Positions 1-7,043 of a DNA stretch of 19,920 nt are shown here, piece by piece. Origin of the DNA: an uncultured bacterium (GTDB lineage Bacteria; Bacteroidota; Bacteroidia; Bacteroidales; Bacteroidaceae); assembly GCA_905214625.1 (NCBI GenBank), contig CAJMMQ010000028.1:1-19920 (forward strand), given 5' to 3'. How positions within the stretch are numbered: the stretch's first letter is position 1; the number at the start of each line of letters is the position of its first letter. The notes under the pieces were generated by a model that did no database searches, was not told the origin of the DNA, and saw only the letters and a list, made by a program, of their open reading frames with translations. The position numbers were made by a program, and so were the translations under genes.

Positions 1-206
1 AGATACTGTGTCTGAACAACATCTCCCCAAAATGGGCTTTTTAAGGGACGACTAAATATGATTTCAGATAGCATGGCATAAGTATATCAACGGCATTCGT
101 CACTTATATTATCCAATGTCAAATTCAAACTTGTTAATAAAGAAATCCAAAAGTTAATAATAAATAACGATATAGGATAAGAATAAAATATGTGAACGAA
201 AAATTG

Positions 207-214
207 TATCTTCG
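207..214 (+). promoter_or_regulatory. Possible -7 element for the fimbrial locus
   Basis: TATCTTCG lies 26 bases before the start codon at 241 and differs by one base from the Bacteroidales -7 consensus TAnnTTTG. No convincing -33 TTTG is seen at the usual distance, so this is a weak call. The surrounding DNA (1-240) is AT-rich and holds no supported gene. Two copies of GTTAATAA (133-140 and 153-160) lie upstream, exactly 20 bases apart. Confidence 0.4.
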
Positions 215-240
215 CACAAAACTTACCAGATTATTAATCA

Positions 241-825
241 ATGTCAAAATCATTTAAAGGATTATTAGCTTTAGTTGCCTTATTTTTGACCGACACACTT
301 ACGATTAATGCACAAAATATTGCGGTCAAGACCAATACTTTGTATTGGACTACAGCAACATTTAATGCTTCAGTTGAGACGCGGCTATCGTCTAAGTGGA
401 CGCTTGATGTTTCAGCGGGATACAATCCGTTTACATTTTCAGACAACAAGAAGCTTAAACATTTTGTAGTTCAGCCCGAGGCGCGCTATTGGCTGTGCTC
501 TCCTTTCTCGGGGCATTTTGTGGGAGCCAACCTTCTTTATTCTCATTACAATGCCGGTGGCGTGAAGCTGCCTTTCGGTATCTTCCCCGACCTTGAAAAA
601 TACAGGTTTCAAGGCGACATAGGAGCCGTAGGTGTTGTTTACGGATACAGCTGGATGCTGCCAGGCAATCGTTGGAGCATTGAGGGGGCTTTAGGACTTG
701 GTTACGGAATAACACATTACGACAAATACGCTTGTGCTGTGTGCGGAAGTAAACTTGGCGAAGATACGCGCGGCGTGTTCATGCCTACAAAACTTGCAAT
801 CTCTATTATCTACTATATAAAATAA
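241..825 (+). CDS. DUF3575 family outer-envelope protein
   Basis: This is a 194-residue secreted protein of the DUF3575 family, which sits at the head of many Bacteroidales fimbrial loci. Residues 1-25 form a signal peptide ending in Asn-Ala-Gln. The family hallmarks visible are KTNTLY at 30-35, a WTLDVSAGYNPF block from 53, the QPEARYWLC block at 78-86, glycine-rich strands at 126-160, a CxxCG motif (Cys165, Cys168), and a C-terminus of alternating hydrophobics starting with PTK. These alternating strands suggest a small outer-membrane beta structure. The biochemical role is unknown; a part in fimbrial assembly or anchoring is inferred from its position 78 bases before the DUF3868 gene. The 5' end is AT-rich and the rest approaches the GC content of its neighbours. 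The start at 241 is the only Met that gives a full signal peptide. Confidence 0.88.
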   Translation: MSKSFKGLLALVALFLTDTLTINAQNIAVKTNTLYWTTATFNASVETRLSSKWTLDVSAGYNPFTFSDNKKLKHFVVQPEARYWLCSPFSGHFVGANLLYSHYNAGGVKLPFGIFPDLEKYRFQGDIGAVGVVYGYSWMLPGNRWSIEGALGLGYGITHYDKYACAVCGSKLGEDTRGVFMPTKLAISIIYYIK

Positions 826-903
826 GGCACGGGTGCGCCCTGTGCCGGCTGCGGTTTTGTCTTCTTTTACAGAAGACATTTTCTTTAACCTGAAAATATT
901 ATA

Positions 904-2280
904 ATGATGAGATATTTAAGTACAATTATACTTTTTGCTTTGGCTTCATCAGTGTGCCATGCATCAGTATCAGACAATGAAGGAATAGACGCACAATGGG
1001 TTGACTCTACGCTGCTCAGACTTTCGTTCGTGTTGACCGAAGCAGACAGCGTGGGCAGTAACTATGCCGTTGTTGCCACGCCATGCCTTGTTACGTCAGG
1101 CGGCGACACACTGATGCTTAAGCCGACGGTGTTCAGAGGCAAGCGCAACATGCGCTACACTGAGCGCTCACGTTTTTACAACACGGCTCCGCAGGCCACG
1201 GCCGACGAGGCGGCGATGGGGTCGGAGGTGAAGTATGACGTTACGCTTAAACGTGCCGACAATCCATGGATTTGGGAAAACAAAGTGTATCTCTACGTGA
1301 AGCGCGAGAAAGACGGATGCTGCAATGTTGAGGATATGAGCCGCCGACAGCTGGGCTCAATGGTATATGTGCCGCCGTTTGTGCCGGTACTGGCTGAAGT
1401 TGAGGACAACACGGGCAAGGCCGGAGAGCTGCAGAAAGACAATCCGGTGCTACAGCACATATCACAATATCGTCCTTACGACAATACGCGCATTCTGCGC
1501 AAGGAGGAAGGTGCCCTGTATGTGCACTATCCGCTCAACAGCGCAGTGTTGCAGCACGATTATCGCGACAACGCGCTTACGCTCGACCGCATCGTTGACA
1601 TTACACGCAGCATCATGGCCGACTCAACGTCTTCGGTTAAGATTATTCAGATAATAGGTCTGGCATCTGTCGAAGGCTCACAGAAAAACAACGTGAGTCT
1701 GGCCGGGCGGCGTGCCGATGCCTTGAAGCGGTATATACAGCAGAGGGTGAAGACACCCGACGCGCTCTATGAATGTGCCAACGGAGGAGAGGCATGGACA
1801 GAGCTGCGCGACCAGATTGCCGACGGCAACTTTGAAGGGCGCGACGAATTGTTGCGGATAATCGACACCGAGAAAAATCTCGACAAACGCGAGCAGATGA
1901 TAAAGCAGCTCGACGGGGGCCGCCCCTACGCCTACCTGCGCGACAACGTGCTCAGCGACCAGCGCAACTCGGGTTATCTGCGAATATATTACGACTATGT
2001 GCCGGACACGGTAGCCAAGACAATTAACGAGGCTACCGACCTCATGCACCGCGGACTCTACGACGTGGCGCTGCGCTCGCTGCTCACCGTGAAGGACGAC
2101 CCCCGCGCGTGGAACGCCATTGGCGTGGCGCTCTACATGACAGGCGACGAACAGCAAGCCTTCAGCTACTTCGAGAAGGCTGCCGCCGACGGCAACGCAC
2201 AGGCACGCGACAACCTGCGCCGGGCAAGGGCCACCACAGAGGCTAACAGGCTGAAAGGCGGCATTCTGGCAACCGACTGA
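904..2280 (+). CDS. DUF3868 / OmpA-like / TPR-like fimbrial-locus protein
   Basis: This is a 458-residue exported protein with a signal peptide ending near residue 20 (CHA). The N-terminal half (about 21-165) fits the DUF3868 domain of Bacteroidales fimbrial loci. Residues 246-281 form an OmpA-like segment in which GLASVEGS is followed by the NxxLxxxRA signature (Asn263, Leu266, Arg270). The Asp that contacts diaminopimelate in classical OmpA domains is replaced by Ser255, a form often seen in this Bacteroidetes subgroup. Peptidoglycan binding is therefore plausible but not assured. Residues about 372-440 look like one or two TPR/Sel1-type helical repeats (AWNAIGVALYMTGDEQQAF). It is probably a periplasmic adaptor linking the envelope to the fimbria, working with the DUF3575 protein. 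Composition is GC-rich (about 40 G+C in the 60 bases from 2041). Met1 and Met2 are adjacent and either could start translation. Confidence 0.85.
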   Translation: MMRYLSTIILFALASSVCHASVSDNEGIDAQWVDSTLLRLSFVLTEADSVGSNYAVVATPCLVTSGGDTLMLKPTVFRGKRNMRYTERSRFYNTAPQATADEAAMGSEVKYDVTLKRADNPWIWENKVYLYVKREKDGCCNVEDMSRRQLGSMVYVPPFVPVLAEVEDNTGKAGELQKDNPVLQHISQYRPYDNTRILRKEEGALYVHYPLNSAVLQHDYRDNALTLDRIVDITRSIMADSTSSVKIIQIIGLASVEGSQKNNVSLAGRRADALKRYIQQRVKTPDALYECANGGEAWTELRDQIADGNFEGRDELLRIIDTEKNLDKREQMIKQLDGGRPYAYLRDNVLSDQRNSGYLRIYYDYVPDTVAKTINEATDLMHRGLYDVALRSLLTVKDDPRAWNAIGVALYMTGDEQQAFSYFEKAAADGNAQARDNLRRARATTEANRLKGGILATD

Positions 2281-2774
2281 AGTGAATGGTGAATCAAGTA
2301 AAATAAAAAAAGATCAAAATAGGAGAGAAGCAACCAATAACGCCTATGAAAAAGGAGGTCAAGATATAACATAAGGAGGGGCCGGTGCCCCAAGTTTCAG
2401 TATGCTGCTGCCTGCCTGGAGCCGGCAGTCCGCTCTTTGGACAGATACTACATACGGCTACGGAGTGGTCGATAACATTGGCACAACCACTATACCTGCA
2501 TGGACTGTTTAACGCTCCGTTATGTCGAAGCTTGATGCTTGGCGAAGCACAAGGATGAGTGTTTGTTGCGGAATAAATTAGATTGGGAGCGGCGAGAAAA
2601 TATACGCCACCCTGGAAATAACTAAAAAGATAGTAGTCTCTAACCCGATAGGGACGACCAGCATCAGTGCAATGAAAGCGCATTTTGCGTTAACGTGGTG
2701 TTAAGATAAGTGTGTTTAATCAGTTAGAGTGAATATTAATACATAATTTATTACTAATTTAAAACTGTTTAGTT
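2281..2774 (+). other. 494-base spacer between envelope genes and major fimbrillin
   Basis: No confident gene is present. It holds two Shine-Dalgarno-like strings (AAGGAGG near 2352 and 2373), a small GGGGC-CGGT-GCCCC hairpin at about 2377-2390, and a 36-codon open frame at 2402-2512 that is not recognised. The last 100 bases before 2775 are AT-rich and should carry the leader of the major fimbrillin, but no clean TAnnTTTG box is visible. Its length, compared with 60-270 bases elsewhere in the locus, suggests that the fimbrillin has its own promoter. Confidence 0.5.
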
Positions 2775-4466
2775 ATGAGAATTTTTAACAAGTATGCCTA
2801 TATGGGCGCAATCGCCTTGATAGGCGCGGTGGGGTTCACCGCCTGCTCGTCTGACGACGATCTTGCTGCACAGCAAAACCCGACGTTCAATGGTGAAAGT
2901 GTTAAGACGCAGTTTGCGATTAATATTCCGGCTGCGGGGAAGAAGGATACTCGTCTGGGGCAGGATATTGTGCAGGGGCAGGCTGATCCGGTGTTCCGCG
3001 GAATAGATAATATTAGTTTGATTCCGTTTAAATATACTCCTGCTGCAGGAAAAACTGGTGAATCGATAATTAATTTAGGCGCTATCCAGCCTGGCGAATT
3101 GGGTGAAGGAACTGGAGCCAAGGTTTATTATGATGTGGAATTGGCAGAAGGTGTGAATAATTTCCTGTTCTATGGCGAGGCGACAGAAGCTACAGGAGCG
3201 GAGAAAGCGAACGGTGCTTTGAAAGCAACGATTGCTACTGCTGTAGATAATATTAAGTTCGAATTGGTGCCTATTTCAAGTCCTGCAACTTCAGAGGAAA
3301 CAACAAAGTTGCTCGCTGCATTGAATGCAGTGGCTGGAACCGAGTTTTCTGGTAAAAAATGGTCGGAATCTACAACTGATTTGCAGCAGTATTATCAATC
3401 ATTTATCCGCCTGAAGGCAGGTTCGGCAGCATCAATCAAATTGGCTTTGAATAATTTGGAAACAGGTATTACTACTGCTGCTGCAAATGGTGAGGACAAC
3501 TTGAAAAATGCAATTCTTGCATCTATAGATGGAGCAATTGGTGCAAGTGGAACCATTAAGGATTGTACTTATCCACGCAATTTGGGTTTACCTGATGGTT
3601 CTGCTCAAATAAAATGGAATAATGCTTCTTCTGCTTTTGAGTATATCACTTCTGCCAATGTCGGTGATTTGAGTTATACAGATATGGAGAACTTTGTTTA
3701 TCCGGCATCTTTATATTATTGGGTGAATACTCCGATTAAGACATCAAATAAATCTTTGGCTGATCAATATGCTACTGATTGGGAAACTTGTTTACGACTT
3801 TATGAAAATGATAATGCAGCAGTAAGTGCTTCAACAGCTTCCGTAGCACTGAAAGATCCTATTAATTATGCTGTAGGCCGTTTTGATTTGCTTGCTAAGT
3901 TTAATGCAGAAACGGTTAAAGATAATATAGGTGGAGATGTTAATACTCAGGCAAGTAATGGTATTACCTTGGACGGAGTCCTGATTGGCGGTCAGAAGAA
4001 CGTGAAGTGGGATTTCAGTACTCCGGCTCCGGATGCTGGTGGTAGTGGATCTACTTATACAGAATATACCATCTATGATGCTTCGGTTACTTCAACTAAA
4101 GTAGAAACTACAACATCTGCCACCATGGCTTATTCTTTGGCATTGGAGACTGCACAGGGTACAGAAGTACGTTTTGCATTGGAGTTGACTAACCAGACTG
4201 GAAAAGCATTTACAGGTAAGGACGGAATTGTTCCTAATGGAGGACGTTTCTATTTGGTGGGTAAGTTGACTCCGGATGCAATGCAAGTTGAATCTGATAA
4301 TCGCGTGTTCCGTCAAGATCATACGACTAAAGCGACAGTAACCATCAATTCTTTGGAAAATGCTTACAACTGTATTCCTGACTTGCGTTCTCCGAAACTT
4401 GAGCTTGGTCTTAGCGTTGATCTCGAGTGGAAGCAAGGTTTGGTTGATGAGGTTACTATTGAGTAA
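2775..4466 (+). CDS. Major fimbrillin subunit (FimA/Mfa1 superfamily)
   Basis: This is a 563-residue lipoprotein precursor, probably the polymerising shaft subunit of the fimbria. The signal peptide ends in the lipobox FTAC with Cys24, followed by SSDDDL, which resembles the Bacteroidetes lipoprotein export signal that sends lipoproteins to the cell surface. After it come the VKTQFAINIP strand (44-52) and KKDTRLG, where Arg60 is the likely trypsin-like maturation site, as for the Arg cleavage of P. gingivalis FimA and Mfa1. Further hallmarks are FVYPASLYYWVNTPIKTS near 306-323 and the C-terminal IPDLRSPKLELGLSVDLEW at 534-552. Established family knowledge is that removal of the first strand opens a groove filled by the next subunit. 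The leader part is GC-rich but the body from about 3001 is AT-rich, unlike the neighbouring genes, suggesting replacement of the mature domain. It is followed by a palindrome and a hairpin. Confidence 0.9.
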   Translation: MRIFNKYAYMGAIALIGAVGFTACSSDDDLAAQQNPTFNGESVKTQFAINIPAAGKKDTRLGQDIVQGQADPVFRGIDNISLIPFKYTPAAGKTGESIINLGAIQPGELGEGTGAKVYYDVELAEGVNNFLFYGEATEATGAEKANGALKATIATAVDNIKFELVPISSPATSEETTKLLAALNAVAGTEFSGKKWSESTTDLQQYYQSFIRLKAGSAASIKLALNNLETGITTAAANGEDNLKNAILASIDGAIGASGTIKDCTYPRNLGLPDGSAQIKWNNASSAFEYITSANVGDLSYTDMENFVYPASLYYWVNTPIKTSNKSLADQYATDWETCLRLYENDNAAVSASTASVALKDPINYAVGRFDLLAKFNAETVKDNIGGDVNTQASNGITLDGVLIGGQKNVKWDFSTPAPDAGGSGSTYTEYTIYDASVTSTKVETTTSATMAYSLALETAQGTEVRFALELTNQTGKAFTGKDGIVPNGGRFYLVGKLTPDAMQVESDNRVFRQDHTTKATVTINSLENAYNCIPDLRSPKLELGLSVDLEWKQGLVDEVTIE

Positions 4467-4483
4467 TGTTGTTGATTCCAATG

Positions 4484-4501
4484 TGATTTAAGATTAAATC
4501 A
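4484..4501. repeat. 18-base AT-rich palindrome after the fimbrillin gene
   Basis: TGATTTAA-GA-TTAAATCA forms an 8-base inverted repeat around a 2-base centre, 17 bases past the fimbrillin stop codon. The 2-base spacer is too short for an RNA hairpin loop, so a protein-binding site or a recombination edge is more likely than a terminator. The inverted repeat is directly visible; its role is inferred. Confidence 0.5.
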
Positions 4502-4518
4502 GTAAAATAGAAACAGGG

Positions 4519-4542
4519 CGGCAGCCTTTCGTAGGGCTGCCG
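4519..4542 (+). terminator. Stable hairpin behind the major fimbrillin
   Basis: CGGCAGCC and GGCTGCCG form a perfect 8-base stem around an 8-base loop. No U-tract follows, so it is a poor intrinsic terminator. It may instead be a 3' stabiliser or partial terminator that keeps the shaft subunit transcript more abundant than the anchor gene downstream at 4734, a common arrangement in fimbrial operons. Confidence 0.45.
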
Positions 4543-4733
4543 TTCACCAGCGGGTCAAGGGCTTGCGCGATAACTGCTAATCTTCGCGTGGGCGACCCGA
4601 AAAAGCAAAAGCCGCAATGGCGTGACGAATATGGCAGGGGCAGGCCGCGCCGGGCAGACGGCGACGGAAGTGCCGTAAGGGCTGAATCGTACATGGGCGT
4701 GCGGCTGACTAATGGAAAGCGAAATAACCGACT

Positions 4734-5759
4734 ATGATAAAGACAAAACATATCCTCAACAATTCGGCATGCCTTGTGCGCAAGGCATGGCTGTGGTGCG
4801 CGTCGGGCGCGTGCGTCGTGGCGGCGCTGTCGCTGTCGTCGTGCATCGACGAGGACCTGTCAGACTGCGGCGTGGACTACGCTGTCGAGTACATGGTTGA
4901 ACAGAAACTGAGGGCAAACCTGCAACACGAGATAGCCACCGAGCTGGCGCGCCCCGAGGAGCAGGCCATGGCCTTGAGGATAGAAAACGCTATGAGCGGA
5001 GTGTTTACCAACATAGCCCACGACATCGACCTGTCGTTTTTCGACGACAACCGTTTGGAGTGGCACCAGTCGGCCGTTATCGACGCCTCGTCGGCCTCGG
5101 TCACGGTCTACATGCCGCGTGGCGACTACCGCAACCTCGCCTTGGCCAATATAGCGAAAGGTTCGATGAGTAGCGTCACGGGAACCGACTCAGACCTGAC
5201 AATGGCCGTAGGCTACGAGGCGGGAGTTGACACTGTTAACAGCCACACGTGCGGCTTCTTCTCGTCGCGCATGGACATGCACCTCGAGAACCGCAACCAG
5301 AAATACCGCGCCTGGCTCTATATGCTCAACTGCGCCGCCGCCGTGGTTGTCGACCGCAACGGGCAGCAGGCCGACGACATCTATGGCTACGTGGAGGGCA
5401 CTGCCTCCAGCTTTGCCATTAACGACAGCGTTTATTTGTTCAACCGCAAGCTCGTGGTGCGCACACAGCGCATTACGGAGGGCGGCTACGACTGCCTCTA
5501 CTCCGTAATGCTGCCGTCGCCCGACGGCACAAGGGCCGACGGCGACGCCGGACTGTGGCGGATGAACGTCTACGTGGAGAAGGACGGCAAGGTAACCGAA
5601 AACGTGATAACCGTAAACGACAGGCTGCCCGCCGGCGACATAAGGATAATACGCGTGCGCATGAAAGACGACGGCTCGCTGGAGGCGGTAACGGCCGAAG
5701 TGGGCGTCAGCGTAACGCTCGACTGGAAGCCCGGCGGCAACCACGACATAGAGATATAG
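4734..5759 (+). CDS. Mfa2/FimB family fimbrial anchor lipoprotein
   Basis: This is a 341-residue lipoprotein of the FimB/Mfa2 family. A long N-terminal signal ends in the lipobox LSSC with Cys37, followed by the family-typical IDEDLSDCG. The C-terminus carries the VSVTLDWKPG strand and ends HDIEI, as in other Mfa2 proteins. In P. gingivalis such proteins sit at the base of the fimbria in the outer membrane and limit its length. That role is inferred here from family and from its position directly behind the shaft gene. The start at 4734 is the only Met upstream of the lipobox. Composition is strongly GC-rich (37 of 60 in 5281-5340), in sharp contrast to the AT-rich fimbrillin just upstream. 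The spacer before it (4467-4733) is also GC-rich and has no recognised gene. Confidence 0.88.
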   Translation: MIKTKHILNNSACLVRKAWLWCASGACVVAALSLSSCIDEDLSDCGVDYAVEYMVEQKLRANLQHEIATELARPEEQAMALRIENAMSGVFTNIAHDIDLSFFDDNRLEWHQSAVIDASSASVTVYMPRGDYRNLALANIAKGSMSSVTGTDSDLTMAVGYEAGVDTVNSHTCGFFSSRMDMHLENRNQKYRAWLYMLNCAAAVVVDRNGQQADDIYGYVEGTASSFAINDSVYLFNRKLVVRTQRITEGGYDCLYSVMLPSPDGTRADGDAGLWRMNVYVEKDGKVTENVITVNDRLPAGDIRIIRVRMKDDGSLEAVTAEVGVSVTLDWKPGGNHDIEI

Positions 5760-5896
5760 TCGCAGTAAAGTAAGCTAAGTGTAAGCCTGGACACCACGGA
5801 CGGGAAAACGGGGCGAAGCCGGCTGCCAAGGCAGTGGCAACCACGGGAAATGACTTCCGCCCGAAGTTTCAGGCAAACCATGTCAAAATAAGAAAG

Positions 5897-6925
5897 ATGA
5901 AAAAATTTTTGCTGATATTGCCGGTTTTAATGATGCTCTTCGTCGCCTGCTCGCACGACGACGATGACAGGCCTGCGCCCGATGTTGAGACGGTGCGGCT
6001 GATAATCAGCGTTCCTGCAACATCTGTCGGCACACGCATGGGCGACCCCGGCATTGCCGTTGACGAGGGGGCCGACTGGGACGAAATGGCTGTTATTCTG
6101 GCATATTCTGACAATTCGAAAGTAAGGACTACCACTATAACACAGGAGCAGTTTAACGCGCTCCCTGCTTATAACGGCAATACAAACTTCAAGTTGCTCG
6201 CAATCGACGCCGAGCCTGGAAAGGTTTATATTTATGGCGTGACTTATAGCAACGCCGCAGCTAATAATCCTGGCGCAGCAATAACAAGCTGTACGACAAA
6301 TGCCGAAGTGCAGGCTCTTACCATATCGAATGCTTATTCAGAAGATAACGGCACTATTGATTACGCGAAGTTTGTCAGCGTAGCCACAGGATATTATAAA
6401 GGAGACGGCACAACTCCCGCGGAATTTGAGATAAAAAAAGGCGGTACGGGCGAGATAGGCAACATACCTACGATGACGCTTACCCGACTGGCTGCGAAGA
6501 TAGACATACAGTGGGATGCCGCCGATGCTTACGACCAAGGCTATACCGACGTGAAAGTTACGGAATTTACGTATGATAGCGGAAATGCAAGTGTTGTAGG
6601 TGTAGGTTTCGGCCGTTTGTTCCCGGATTTGTATACAGGTACTGACGCAATCGGCGGCTCAAAGGAATTTTATAATACTTCGGAGATAAGCCAGCGCAAC
6701 GGCCGCGTTTACCATTACGTTTTCCCGGACGGTGTAAGCAAGCCGAGCGTGACATTTAATATTTCTGCAAAGAAGACAGGAGTAACTCCTGACCCTTCAG
6801 CAGATTATACACTGACTTTCAAATCTGCTTTGCAGAAAGCTACGTGGTATAAGGTTAACACCTGGATAAAAGGCATTACAGGAAACGGAACCATTGAACT
6901 TGACATGAGCGGCACGGGCACGTAG
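5897..6925 (+). CDS. Accessory fimbrillin-like lipoprotein (Mfa-like)
   Basis: I place the start at 5897, giving 342 residues, because MKKFLLILPVLMMLFVAC is a compact lipoprotein signal with Cys18. The longer in-frame start at 5834 would put 21 polar residues before it. CSHDDDD after cleavage matches the acidic lipoprotein export signal of Bacteroides and indicates surface display. TSVGTRMGD (Arg47) parallels the TRLG site of the major fimbrillin and may be its maturation site. TRLAAKIDIQW, the FYNTSEISQ region and ATWYKVNTWIKG near the C-terminus are typical of the Mfa-like fimbrillin families. It is probably a minor or tip subunit; Mfa3-Mfa5-like roles are possible. It lies 137 bases after the anchor gene and 118 bases before the giant gene. 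That last spacer contains a weak 7-base stem with a 23-base loop (6958-6994). Confidence 0.82.
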   Translation: MKKFLLILPVLMMLFVACSHDDDDRPAPDVETVRLIISVPATSVGTRMGDPGIAVDEGADWDEMAVILAYSDNSKVRTTTITQEQFNALPAYNGNTNFKLLAIDAEPGKVYIYGVTYSNAAANNPGAAITSCTTNAEVQALTISNAYSEDNGTIDYAKFVSVATGYYKGDGTTPAEFEIKKGGTGEIGNIPTMTLTRLAAKIDIQWDAADAYDQGYTDVKVTEFTYDSGNASVVGVGFGRLFPDLYTGTDAIGGSKEFYNTSEISQRNGRVYHYVFPDGVSKPSVTFNISAKKTGVTPDPSADYTLTFKSALQKATWYKVNTWIKGITGNGTIELDMSGTGT

Positions 6926-7043
6926 GCCGCCGGCCGGGTGTTGCGGAAGGCACGCCCCGCCTGCATCTTGCATGTTTCAGGAAAACGGCAGGCGACTGGT
7001 ATCTTGACAATGAAATAAAATTTACATCATAAGATTTGAAAAA

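Noticed and set aside
25..42. CCCA-AAA-TGGG followed by CTTTTT as a terminator of an upstream gene
   Set aside because: Only a 4-base stem with a 3-base loop; too weak to support a call.
1678..2157. 159-codon antisense frame in the DUF3868 gene, and similar antisense frames at 5190-5744, 8118-8789 and 9978-10559
   Set aside because: Long antisense frames are expected opposite GC-rich coding sequence; the sense frames carry clear domains and signal peptides, these do not.
2281..2774. Invertible promoter, as known for some Bacteroidales surface loci
   Set aside because: I looked for matching inverted repeats flanking the spacer and found only local small hairpins, nothing that could bound an invertible segment.
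5834..5896. Longer start for the accessory fimbrillin
   Set aside because: The 21 extra residues are polar and would bury the lipoprotein signal, so the start at 5897 is preferred.
2394..6980. GTTTCAG appearing in three of the spacers (2394, 5866, 6974)
   Set aside because: A 7-base match three times in about 750 bases, with no shared flanks or fixed position, is not convincing as a motif.
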